Below are positions 46,660-54,335 of a stretch of 64,000 bases of DNA, one piece after another. The notes beneath the pieces are model-generated. The model searched no databases, was not told where the DNA came from, and saw only the letters and a list, made by a program, of their open reading frames with translations. Position 1 is the first letter of the stretch. Each line of letters begins with the position of its first letter. Both the position numbers and the translations under genes were made by a program. The stretch is from Enterococcus gilvus ATCC BAA-350 (GTDB lineage Bacteria; Bacillota; Bacilli; Lactobacillales; Enterococcaceae), in NCBI RefSeq assembly GCF_000407545.1, contig NZ_ASWH01000001.1, positions 729,501 through 793,500 of the forward strand, written 5' to 3'.

Positions 46660-46674
46660 GTTGAAACGCTTACA
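46660..46674. promoter_or_regulatory. cre-like site in the pepQ-ccpA intergenic region
   Basis: GTTGAAACGCTTACA contains the cre core AAACGCTTACA with one or two departures from WTGNAANCGNWNNCA. Confidence 0.45.
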
Positions 46675-46692
46675 ACGAATTGAGGAAAAATG

Positions 46693-46731
46693 TGTAAAAC
46701 GGTTGCAATCGGTGAAACAACGTGCTATTAT
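46693..46731 (+). promoter_or_regulatory. ccpA promoter with overlapping cre-like half
   Basis: The -35 TTGCAA (46703-46708) and -10 TATTAT (46726-46731) have 17-bp spacing. The cre-like AAAACGGTTGCAA (46696-46708) overlaps the -35, consistent with autoregulation. Confidence 0.6.
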
Positions 46732-46784
46732 CTTTTAGAAATGTAAATGATATTTTCTGAAAACATTATTAAAGGAGCATATCC

Positions 46785-47789
46785 ATGGAAAAGCAAACAA
46801 TTACGATTTATGATGTTGCCCGTGAAGCCAACGTTTCAATGGCGACCGTCTCACGTGTGGTCAACGGCAACCCAAACGTGAAACCAACAACACGTAAAAA
46901 AGTGTTAGAAGTTATCGAACGTCTAGATTATCGTCCAAATGCAGTTGCACGAGGACTAGCAAGTAAAAAAACAACGACTGTTGGTGTAATCATTCCTGAT
47001 GTCAGCAATATGTTTTTTGCCTCATTGGCCCGCGGGATCGACGACATCGCGACAATGTACAAATATAATATTATTTTAGCCAACTCTGACGGCGAAGCAC
47101 AAAAAGAAGTCAACGTATTGAACAACCTCTTGGCTAAACAAGTGGACGGCGTGATCTTTATGGGTCATCGTATCACTGACGAAATCCGTGCGGAATTTTC
47201 TCGTTCAAAAACACCGATTGTTTTAGCTGGTTCTATTGATCCAGATGAACAAGTTGGCAGTGTAAACATCGATTATAGAGCAGCAACAAAAGAATCGATC
47301 GACTTGTTAGCAAAACACGGCAACAAAAAAATTGCTTTCATCAGCGGCGCCTTGATCGATGCGATCAATGGACAAGCGCGTATGGGCGGTTATAAAGAAT
47401 CATTGACTGAAAATGGTTTGGACTACAATGAAGGCTTGATTTTTGAAGCAAAATATAACTTTAAAGAAGGCTTGGCATTGACTGACCGTATCTTGAATAG
47501 CGGAGCGACAGCAGCCTACATTACCGATGACGAATTGGCGATTGGCCTGTTAGACGGTTTGATCGATAAAGGGGTGAAAGTGCCTGAAGACTTCGAGATC
47601 ATCACAAGCAATGATTCATTGCTTACAGAAGTTTCTCGTCCACGTCTAAGCAGCGTGACACAACCCTTGTATGATATCGGTGCGGTAGCAATGCGTCTAT
47701 TAACAAAAATGATGAACAAAGAAGAAATCGAACAAAAAACGATCGAATTGCCACACGGCATTTTCGAAAAAGGTTCAACAAAAGAATGA
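46785..47789 (+). CDS. ccpA: Catabolite control protein A
   Basis: A 334-residue LacI-family regulator that binds cre sites with HPr-Ser-P (made by HprK in this window). The N-terminal HTH is TIYDVAREANVSMATVSRVVNG and the hinge helix RPNAVARGLASKKT. The effector/corepressor domain includes VGVIIPDVSNMFFASLARGIDD. The divergent pepQ neighbour strongly supports CcpA over a sugar-specific paralogue. The ATG follows AAAGGAGCA. Confidence 0.95.
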   Translation: MEKQTITIYDVAREANVSMATVSRVVNGNPNVKPTTRKKVLEVIERLDYRPNAVARGLASKKTTTVGVIIPDVSNMFFASLARGIDDIATMYKYNIILANSDGEAQKEVNVLNNLLAKQVDGVIFMGHRITDEIRAEFSRSKTPIVLAGSIDPDEQVGSVNIDYRAATKESIDLLAKHGNKKIAFISGALIDAINGQARMGGYKESLTENGLDYNEGLIFEAKYNFKEGLALTDRILNSGATAAYITDDELAIGLLDGLIDKGVKVPEDFEIITSNDSLLTEVSRPRLSSVTQPLYDIGAVAMRLLTKMMNKEEIEQKTIELPHGIFEKGSTKE

Positions 47790-47795
47790 TTTTAA

Positions 47796-47830
47796 AAAGG
47801 GCTGCACCTGTTAGGGTGCGGCCCTTTTTT
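47796..47830 (+). terminator. ccpA terminator
   Basis: GGGCTGCACC pairs with GGGTGCGGCCC-type arm (AAAGGGC...GCCCTTT) around TGTTA and is followed by seven T. Confidence 0.88.
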
Positions 47831-47857
47831 TATTTAGATGGGTTTAAATAGAAAACC

Positions 47858-48580
47858 TTACATGGTCGATGGGTGTCGGCGTGCAAAATCAAAAAAGCGA
47901 AATTTGTCGACTTGATGGCGACTCTCGGTATATTGAAATTGACGAGCGTCACTAGTGAAAACCCGACTTTTTACGGAAACGATATTGATGTCATGTTGAT
48001 TCAAATCAAGCAGCTCGCGGTCCTCTCCAGTCAAAGCATCAATCGTGATTTCTTTTTCTGCAAAGGAGATATTGAGACCTAATTGATTCTCGAAATAACG
48101 ATAGATCGAATCCTTCGCGATCTCAGTATCCAGTTCAGGAACGATCGTTGTTAGCAGGATATCCTTATCGAGGATCACTTTTTTTTGATCAATGGCTCGG
48201 GTGCGGATCAGCTCCCAGCAGATAGATCCTACTTCAAACCCGGTTATGCGAGCAATTTTTTGGTCGATCTCAATTTTTTTTAGACTGACAACCTCAGTGT
48301 TGCTTTCATAGCCGTAAGAGTTTTGTAATTCTTTGTAGCTAGTCAAACCGGATACAGGGAAACGTAATTGCTCTCGCTTTAAGACAAGGGAGCCCTTGCC
48401 TTGAATTTTTTGAATGTAGCCATTCGCCATTAAAAGCGACAACGCTTTGCGAATCGTATCCCGAGAAACATGGTAGGTCTGACGTAGTTTGTTTTCACTG
48501 GGTAAGTAAGAACCCGCTTCATATACTTCCTTTAAAATTCCCCGTTCGATCGCTTGGTAGATCACTTCATAATTTTTCAT
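47858..48580 (-). CDS. treR: Trehalose operon repressor TreR (GntR/UTRA)
   Basis: A 240-residue regulator, divergent from treP. The winged helix spans about 5-70 (LPSENKLRQTYHVSRDTIRKALSLL, GKGSLVL). The UTRA effector domain follows and ends RVFTSDARQFQYTESRHQVDKFRF, a typical TreR tail. The known effector is trehalose-6-phosphate (family knowledge). The ATG at 48580 follows GAGAGGAGG; a longer reading would begin upstream of that site. Confidence 0.9.
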   Translation of the reverse strand: MKNYEVIYQAIERGILKEVYEAGSYLPSENKLRQTYHVSRDTIRKALSLLMANGYIQKIQGKGSLVLKREQLRFPVSGLTSYKELQNSYGYESNTEVVSLKKIEIDQKIARITGFEVGSICWELIRTRAIDQKKVILDKDILLTTIVPELDTEIAKDSIYRYFENQLGLNISFAEKEITIDALTGEDRELLDLNQHDINIVSVKSRVFTSDARQFQYTESRHQVDKFRFFDFARRHPSTM

Positions 48581-48660
48581 GTATATCCTCCTCTCGAAAC
48601 GCACATACCTTCTCAGTTAGACACACGATGCGTGTTTAGTGAGAATAATGCCAAATTTCA

Positions 48661-48676
48661 AACTTGTCCGTATAGG
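48661..48676. promoter_or_regulatory. Possible TreR half-site near treR
   Basis: AACTTGTCCGTATAGG resembles the half-palindrome found at the treP start (AACTTGTATGG on the opposite strand). Similar CTTGTC/CTGTCCGTA words recur at about 48767 and 48789. Confidence 0.35.
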
Positions 48677-48882
48677 CATAATCATTATACAAAGAATAAA
48701 AACGAAAGTAAAACGCTTTCGGATCACCACTAAATATTAAAATGAGAAAATTCTTATTTTTACTAAAACTTGTCGGGTGATTGCCCAACCTGTCCGTAAC
48801 CATCGTACCAATAGTTGGTAAATAAAATTTGTTATTTGAGTTTATTATTAAGATTCTCTAATAAATAGTTTTTGACATAAAA

Positions 48883-48952
48883 TGTAAGCGATTTACAAAA
48901 ATGTTGAAACCTTATATAGTAAAGATAGCAATCGAACTTATCCATACAAGTT
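48883..48952 (+). promoter_or_regulatory. treP promoter with cre-like site and operator palindrome
   Basis: The -35 TTTACA (48892-48897) and -10 TATAGT (48915-48920) have 17-bp spacing. The cre-like TGTAAGCGATTTACA (48883-48897) covers the -35. The palindrome AACTTATCCATACAAGTT (48935-48952) follows the start region and is the likely TreR operator. It thus has both catabolite and substrate control signals. Confidence 0.6.
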
Positions 48953-48974
48953 AAATTATTCGGAGGGAAAAAAC

Positions 48975-50921
48975 ATGGGGAAATATGAAAAGGATACGAA
49001 GGAGCTTCTCGAGGCAATTGGCGGCAAGAAAAATATTTCTGCTGTGACACATTGTGCCACACGGATGCGTTTTGTATTAAACGATCCAAAAAAAGCAGAT
49101 GAAGCACGTATCGAAGACATTCCTAGCGTAAAAGGAATGTTCACCAATGCAGGCCAGTTCCAAGTCATTATTGGAAACGATGTCGCCGTTTTTTACAATG
49201 AATTTGTCAAAGCATCTGGAATTGAAGGCGTTTCAAAAGAAGCCGCAAAATCCGCGGCGAAGCAAAATCAAAACCCCGTCCAACGGGCCATTACTGTTTT
49301 AGCAGAAATTTTTACCCCTTTATTACCAGCAATTATTGTCGGCGGTTTGATTTTAGGATTTCGAAATATTTTGGAAGCTGTTCCGATGGGGTGGCTCAAT
49401 GGACAAACAATCGCTGAAGCTTCTACTTTTTGGAACGGCGTCAACGGCTTCTTATGGTTACCAGGTGAAGCGATCTTCCACTTCTTACCAGTTGGTATTA
49501 CCTGGAGTATCGCTCGCAAGATGGGCGCGACGGAGATTCTTGGAATTGTCCTAGGGATCACGTTAGTCTCCCCGCAATTGTTGAATGCCTATGCAGTAAA
49601 TGGAACAACTGCTGCTGAGATTGCAAAGAATTGGACTTGGGATTTTGGTTTCTTTACCGTTGATAAAATCGGGTACCAAGCGCAAGTTATTCCGGCGATG
49701 CTGGCAGGATTCCTGCTTGTTTATCTAGAACGGTTCTTCCGTAAGCATATTCCAGAAGCGGTTTCTATGATTTTTGTGCCATTCTTCTCATTGATTCCAA
49801 CGATCCTGGCTGCACATATTATTTTAGGACCAATTGGCTGGAAAATCGGAACAGGGATATCTGCGGTAGTTAATGCAGGATTAACATCAAGCTTCAGCTG
49901 GTTATTCGGCGGAATATTCGGAGCGCTCTATTCGCCTCTGGTTATCACCGGCCTGCACCATACGACCTTAGCGATCGACTCGCAATTGATCGCGGACTTT
50001 GGTTCAACGAATTTATGGCCCATGATCTGTTTATCAAATATTGCTCAAGGGGCTTCGGTTTTAGCAATCGTATTTGCTCACCGCGGCAATAAGAAGGAAG
50101 AACAAGTATCCATTCCATCCGTGATCTCTGCCTGGTTAGGGGTAACGGAACCAGCCATGTTCGGGATCAACCTGAAATACACCTATCCATTCATCGCAGC
50201 GATGATCGGCAGCGGTATCGCAGGACTGTTCGTTACATTATTCAAAGTACGGGCATTATCAATCGGTGTCGGTGGACTGCCGGGAATTTTAGCCATTCGT
50301 CCGCAAGACTATTTGATCTTCGGGATCGGGATGCTGATTGCGATCGCCGTACCGTTCATTTTGACTTTGACTTTCCGACGCATCGGTTTGTTCAATAAAA
50401 TTGATCGTATCGAAGAGGAAAATGTTCCTACATTAGGGAGTGAGGCGCCTAAAAAAACTGGCGCTGTAGTTGAATTATTTGCGCCGATCGCGGGTATGCT
50501 GCATCCTTTGAGCAGTGCGAAAGATCCTGTTTTTGCGGAAGGGATGATGGGACAAGGCGTGGTCATCGATCCTAGCGAAGGGAAATTGTATGCGCCCTTC
50601 GACGGACAAATCAGTCTGCTTTTTCCAACGAAGCACGCAATTGGCTTAGTGAGTGATGAGGGAACAGAAGTATTGATCCATATTGGGATCGACACCGTTC
50701 AGTTAGACGGCCAATATTTTACAAGCCATGTCAGTCAAGGCGACAGTGTGAAGCAAGGCCAGCTCTTGATGGAATTTGATATGGATGCTATCAAAGCGGC
50801 AGGCTATGAAGTACAGACGCCGATTATTGTGACCAATTCAACGGATTATCAAGTAGATCCGCTGTTAGAAGAAGCAAAAGTCACAAATGATGAAAAAATC
50901 TTGATCGCAACACAATTGTAG
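48975..50921 (+). CDS. treP: PTS trehalose-specific transporter EIIBCA
   Basis: A 648-residue transporter that imports and phosphorylates trehalose to trehalose-6-phosphate. The N-terminal EIIB domain has the phospho-cysteine Cys27 (AVTHCATRMRF). The EIIC membrane domain spans about 105-465 with GITEPAMFGINLKY-type loop (here WLGVTEPAMFGINLKY). The C-terminal EIIA(Glc) domain (about 490-640) has the active His569 in VLIHIGIDTVQLDG. The ATG follows GGAGGGAAAA. treA follows after 15 bp. Confidence 0.93.
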   Translation: MGKYEKDTKELLEAIGGKKNISAVTHCATRMRFVLNDPKKADEARIEDIPSVKGMFTNAGQFQVIIGNDVAVFYNEFVKASGIEGVSKEAAKSAAKQNQNPVQRAITVLAEIFTPLLPAIIVGGLILGFRNILEAVPMGWLNGQTIAEASTFWNGVNGFLWLPGEAIFHFLPVGITWSIARKMGATEILGIVLGITLVSPQLLNAYAVNGTTAAEIAKNWTWDFGFFTVDKIGYQAQVIPAMLAGFLLVYLERFFRKHIPEAVSMIFVPFFSLIPTILAAHIILGPIGWKIGTGISAVVNAGLTSSFSWLFGGIFGALYSPLVITGLHHTTLAIDSQLIADFGSTNLWPMICLSNIAQGASVLAIVFAHRGNKKEEQVSIPSVISAWLGVTEPAMFGINLKYTYPFIAAMIGSGIAGLFVTLFKVRALSIGVGGLPGILAIRPQDYLIFGIGMLIAIAVPFILTLTFRRIGLFNKIDRIEEENVPTLGSEAPKKTGAVVELFAPIAGMLHPLSSAKDPVFAEGMMGQGVVIDPSEGKLYAPFDGQISLLFPTKHAIGLVSDEGTEVLIHIGIDTVQLDGQYFTSHVSQGDSVKQGQLLMEFDMDAIKAAGYEVQTPIIVTNSTDYQVDPLLEEAKVTNDEKILIATQL

Positions 50922-50936
50922 AAATCGGAGGATGAG

Positions 50937-52559
50937 ATGAGTTTTAAAGAAAAAGTAATCTATCAAATTTACCCTAAATCGTTCTTAGATACGAATCATG
51001 ATGGCGTGGGGGATCTACTAGGAATCAAGCAAAAAATTCCTTATTTAAAACGCTTGGGAGTGGATATGATTTGGATAAGTCCAATCTACCCAAGCCCGCA
51101 AAATGATAATGGCTATGATGTGGCAAATTATACAGCGATCAATCCAATGTTCGGAACCATGTCTGATTTTGAGAATTTGATGAAGACAGCAAAGGAACAT
51201 GGGATTGAAGTCATGCTGGATATGGTTTTCAATCATGTCTCAACAGACCATGAATGGTTCCAAAAAGCGTTAGCAGGTGAAAAAAAATACCAAGATTACT
51301 TTATTTTACGAGAAGAACCAACCGACTGGGTCTCAAAATTTGGAGGAAATGCCTGGGCGCCTTTTGGAGAAACAGGGAAATATTACTTGCATCTTTTTGA
51401 TAAGACACAGGCGGACTTGAATTGGCGCAATCCCGAAGTGAGAGAAGAACTGTATGAGGTCCTGCGTTTTTGGATGGACAAGGGAGTCAAGGGCTTCCGC
51501 TTTGATGTTATCAATTTGATCGGTAAAGATGAGGTGTTGAAAGACTGTTCCGAAAATGATGGAAAACCCGCCTATACGGATCGGCCGATCAACCACGATT
51601 ACATTCATGGAATGAATCAAGAGACGTTTGGCAATGACGACGAAATAATCACAGTAGGTGAAATGAGTTTTACAACGGTCGGGGAATGTATTTTATACAC
51701 GAAGCCCGAACGGAAAGAATTAAACATGACCTTCAATTTCCATCATTTGAAGGTGGACTATCAAGATGGAAAAAAATGGACACAAATGCCTTTTGATTTT
51801 GCGAAGCTGAAAGAATTGTTTCATACTTGGGGAACGCAAATGAGTGAGGAGAATGGATGGAATGCTCTTTTTTGGAATAATCACGATCAGCCGCGCGCAC
51901 TAAATCGATTTATTGATGTGGATAACTACCGCGTAGCCGGAGCGAAAATGCTGGCGGGTGCGATTCATCTGAACCGAGGCACACCTTACATTTATATGGG
52001 AGAAGAGATCGGGATGCTGGACCCGGACTTCGATACGATGGAACAATACGTCGATATAGAAAGTCTAAATGCGTACCAAGAATTACTCGTTGAAGGAAAG
52101 ACAAAGCAAGAAGCCTTTGAGATCGTCAAAAGAAAATCCCGTGATAATTCCCGGACGCCGATACAGTGGGACAGCGGTGAGTACAGTGGATTTTCTAAAG
52201 GGACTCCCTGGATAGGACTAGGAAAATCAGCAAATGAAATCAATGTGGCAAAGGAGTTGCAAGAAGGCTCTATCTTTAGCTACTATCAACAGCTGATCAA
52301 ACTTAGAAAAGAGTATCCTGTGATCGCCGAAGGAAGCTATGAAGCCTTTCTGCCGGATCATCCGCAGCTTTATGGGTACATCCGCCGATTAGACGGTCAT
52401 TCCTTGCTCGTGTTGAACAACTTTTTCCCGCAGGAAACAACGATCGAGGTGCCTGAGGAATTTGCTGCTGGGCAGGTGCTGATTGATAATTACAGCACAG
52501 AAGTGGTTGGTAAAGAGCTGACCTTAAAACCGTATCAGTCACTAGCGATTTATCGTTAA
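50937..52559 (+). CDS. treA: Trehalose-6-phosphate hydrolase (GH13)
   Basis: A 540-residue cytosolic alpha-glucosidase splitting trehalose-6-phosphate into glucose and glucose-6-phosphate. GH13 motifs are DMVFNHVSTDHEWF (region I), GFRFDVINLIGKD (nucleophile Asp), TVGEMSF (acid Glu) and WNNHDQPRAL (transition-state Asp). Very similar oligo-1,6-glucosidases exist, but the treP-treR context decides the assignment. The ATG follows CGGAGGATG. Confidence 0.92.
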   Translation: MSFKEKVIYQIYPKSFLDTNHDGVGDLLGIKQKIPYLKRLGVDMIWISPIYPSPQNDNGYDVANYTAINPMFGTMSDFENLMKTAKEHGIEVMLDMVFNHVSTDHEWFQKALAGEKKYQDYFILREEPTDWVSKFGGNAWAPFGETGKYYLHLFDKTQADLNWRNPEVREELYEVLRFWMDKGVKGFRFDVINLIGKDEVLKDCSENDGKPAYTDRPINHDYIHGMNQETFGNDDEIITVGEMSFTTVGECILYTKPERKELNMTFNFHHLKVDYQDGKKWTQMPFDFAKLKELFHTWGTQMSEENGWNALFWNNHDQPRALNRFIDVDNYRVAGAKMLAGAIHLNRGTPYIYMGEEIGMLDPDFDTMEQYVDIESLNAYQELLVEGKTKQEAFEIVKRKSRDNSRTPIQWDSGEYSGFSKGTPWIGLGKSANEINVAKELQEGSIFSYYQQLIKLRKEYPVIAEGSYEAFLPDHPQLYGYIRRLDGHSLLVLNNFFPQETTIEVPEEFAAGQVLIDNYSTEVVGKELTLKPYQSLAIYR

Positions 52560-52563
52560 GAAA

Positions 52564-52597
52564 GACGCGTGAGCATTTTGCTCACGCGTCTATTTTG
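52564..52597. terminator. treA/queT terminator
   Basis: An 11-bp perfect stem GACGCGTGAGC/GCTCACGCGTC with a short T-rich loop is followed by TATTTTG. It is shared with the convergent queT end. Confidence 0.88.
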
Positions 52598-53096
52598 TTA
52601 AATCGATTCGTTTATTTATTAAATAGATCAGTACACCGCCTAATCCCATAGAGAGCAGTTCCCCTAAACCAATGATCAGCCAATTAAAGAAAAATGGTGC
52701 TTGATACAGCACAGTCAATTGACCCGCAATGGTGAACATGGAAAAAGAAAAAAGCAATGCGGTAACGATCATTTTTTTCTTAAGACTTGCGATATTTCTA
52801 GTAATTCCTCGACAAATGAGTAAAACGATCAAGGTAGAAATACTGCCAAATAAAACATCGACAATTCCAAGCGGAGAAGCCAAGTTGGCAATCGCGACCC
52901 CTAAAGTCACTGCAAGGGTGTACCGCTTATTGAAAAGCGGTAAATAGTTGAACATTTCCGCCAATCGAAATTGGATCGCGCCAAAGCTGATGACAGATAA
53001 AACGACAGTTACTGCAACGTACAGTCCTGTTACAACGGCCATTTTTGCCGTATCGGTGGTCGTCCAGCGTTGCGCTGAACTTTTCTCAAGATGCAT
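52590..53096 (-). CDS. queT: QueT family transporter (queuosine precursor uptake)
   Basis: A 168-residue membrane protein with five hydrophobic spans. FGAIQFRLAEMFNYLPLFNKRY and ANLASPLGIVDVLFGS match the QueT ECF-type substrate-binding (S) component predicted to import queuosine precursors such as preQ1. The ECF ATPases are not in the window. The ATG follows AAAGGAG at nine-base spacing. That site can be sequestered by the leader, see the adjacent regulatory entry. Confidence 0.9.
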   Translation of the reverse strand: MHLEKSSAQRWTTTDTAKMAVVTGLYVAVTVVLSVISFGAIQFRLAEMFNYLPLFNKRYTLAVTLGVAIANLASPLGIVDVLFGSISTLIVLLICRGITRNIASLKKKMIVTALLFSFSMFTIAGQLTVLYQAPFFFNWLIIGLGELLSMGLGGVLIYLINKRIDLTK

Positions 53097-53213
53097 CGTA
53101 TCATTCTCCTTTACGAGACAAGGCCTCGTTGATAACTGCGACCAAAGGATTGAAGTGCCGCAGTGCGATTTTCTCGCTAAACTTCATGATAGAGGATTCC
53201 AAAAAAAATGCAA
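53097..53213 (-). promoter_or_regulatory. queT promoter and structured, RBS-sequestering leader
   Basis: On the minus strand, TTGCAT (53213-53208) and TATCAT (53191-53186) form a promoter with a 16-bp spacer. The transcribed leader can form a GCGA/TCGC hairpin (53165-53177), and TCCTTT (53149-53144) can pair with AAAGGA of the ribosome site around an inner ACGAG/CTCGT stem. Translational control, possibly by preQ1, is inferred from the downstream gene. Confidence 0.5.
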
Positions 53214-53214
53214 G

Positions 53215-53967
53215 CTATTTTAACAGCCACCCGCCATCGATCGGCAAAATAGTCCCTTGCATATAGCGGGCGTGATCACTTGCTAAAAACAATGTCGCAT
53301 ACGCAACTTCATCAGGAGTCGCCCAGCGTTTAACGGGCGTTTCTTCAGCGACCCACTTAGCCATGTGGCCGTCGCCAGCAAAGTCCGCTTGATTCATCGG
53401 AGTCTGGATCGCTCCCGGTGCCAGAGCATTGACGTGAAGACCCTCCGCAGCATAATCCAATGCCAATTGTTTCGTGAAGCCAACGATGGCATGCTTGCTG
53501 GTCGTATAAGCGATGCCGCCTCCACCAGCGACAAGGCCAGCGATGGAAGCCATATTGATCACCGTCCCCTGGTTTTCAAGGAGCTCAGGCAACACCAATT
53601 TAGTGAGGGTATAGGTTCCTTTTATATTGGTATTTAAAATTCGATCCCACAAATCTTCCTCCGTCTCTGCTAAGGGCAAGTAGGCATCCAAAACACCTGC
53701 AGTATTCAGTAAAATAGCGATTGTTCCGAAAACCTCATGGCAGGTTTGAATGGCTCGCTGCAAATCGGTTTTAGTACGAACATCCCCAAGACAAAAAGAA
53801 AACTGTTCAGGGAATTTTTTTTGTAGTTCAAGAAGAGGTTTTTCTTGCAGGTCAAAGGCAAAAACATGGGCACCCGCAGTTAAAAATGCGTGGGCTTGAG
53901 CCGCCCCGATACCAGAAGCAGCGCCTGTGACAAAGACGGTTTTATCAGAAAAATCAAAAGTCATCAT
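53215..53967 (-). CDS. Short-chain dehydrogenase/reductase (SDR)
   Basis: A 250-residue classical SDR: NAD(P) motif TGAASGIGAAQA, NTAGVLDAYLPL (NNAG variant), catalytic Ser in NMASIAG, Tyr-x3-Lys in YTTSKHAIVGF, and the C-terminal RWATPDEVAYATLFLASD with IDGGW. Annotation engines would call it 3-oxoacyl-ACP reductase-like, but the substrate is unknown. The start ATG at 53967 overlaps the DUF2829 stop (ATGATGA), so translation is coupled. Alternative starts are 53964 or 53982. Confidence 0.88.
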   Translation of the reverse strand: MMTFDFSDKTVFVTGAASGIGAAQAHAFLTAGAHVFAFDLQEKPLLELQKKFPEQFSFCLGDVRTKTDLQRAIQTCHEVFGTIAILLNTAGVLDAYLPLAETEEDLWDRILNTNIKGTYTLTKLVLPELLENQGTVINMASIAGLVAGGGGIAYTTSKHAIVGFTKQLALDYAAEGLHVNALAPGAIQTPMNQADFAGDGHMAKWVAEETPVKRWATPDEVAYATLFLASDHARYMQGTILPIDGGWLLK

Positions 53968-54185
53968 TCGACGATTTTCCAATCATCTGCCAAAATATCG
54001 CAAACCGTTGGTGCAAAGCTGGAGAATCCTTCGTCGGCTGTTTTGATCAAAAAATAAGGAGTAACGGGGGAGCCATCAAATTGCTCGCCTTCTACCAATG
54101 TTACATAGAGTTCAAAGCCGCCCCAGCCATCACGAATGATTTTAGCGCCTTTTTTTAATTCAGGTAAAATTGCTTCAAAAGTCAT
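53964..54185 (-). CDS. DUF2829 family protein (Thoeris anti-defence Tad2-like)
   Basis: A 73-residue protein matching the short DUF2829 pattern: MTFEAILPELKKGAKIIRD (first residues), a tryptophan/glycine turn GWGGFELYV, then VTPYFLIKT and a final ILADDWKIVE. Phage members (Tad2) sequester the Thoeris cyclic ADP-ribose signal. Chromosomal members are common in lactic acid bacteria with unknown role. The ATG follows GGAGGAAG. It is the first gene of a two-gene operon with the SDR, from a minus-strand promoter at 54252-54224. Confidence 0.8.
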   Translation of the reverse strand: MTFEAILPELKKGAKIIRDGWGGFELYVTLVEGEQFDGSPVTPYFLIKTADEGFSSFAPTVCDILADDWKIVE

Positions 54186-54223
54186 TTTATTCTTCCTCCG
54201 TTCAAAATAAAGTTGCTGTTGGT

Positions 54224-54252
54224 AGAATACCAAAAAGCCAGAAGCGCTACAA
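54224..54252 (-). promoter_or_regulatory. Promoter of the DUF2829-SDR operon
   Basis: On the minus strand, TTGTAG and TATTCT have 17-bp spacing and lie about 40 bp before the DUF2829 ATG. Confidence 0.5.
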
Positions 54253-54293
54253 GTAGATAAAGGAGTGAGGGTTCTATTTATACGCGCAGAACA

Positions 54294-54326
54294 CAAAAAA
54301 CCTCTCTACTTAAAAAAGTAAAGAGG
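54294..54326 (-). terminator. Terminator of the class A PBP gene
   Basis: CCTCTTTACTT pairs with AAGTAGAGAGG (minus strand), followed by TTTTTTG. Confidence 0.85.
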
Positions 54327-54335
54327 AGATAAAAT

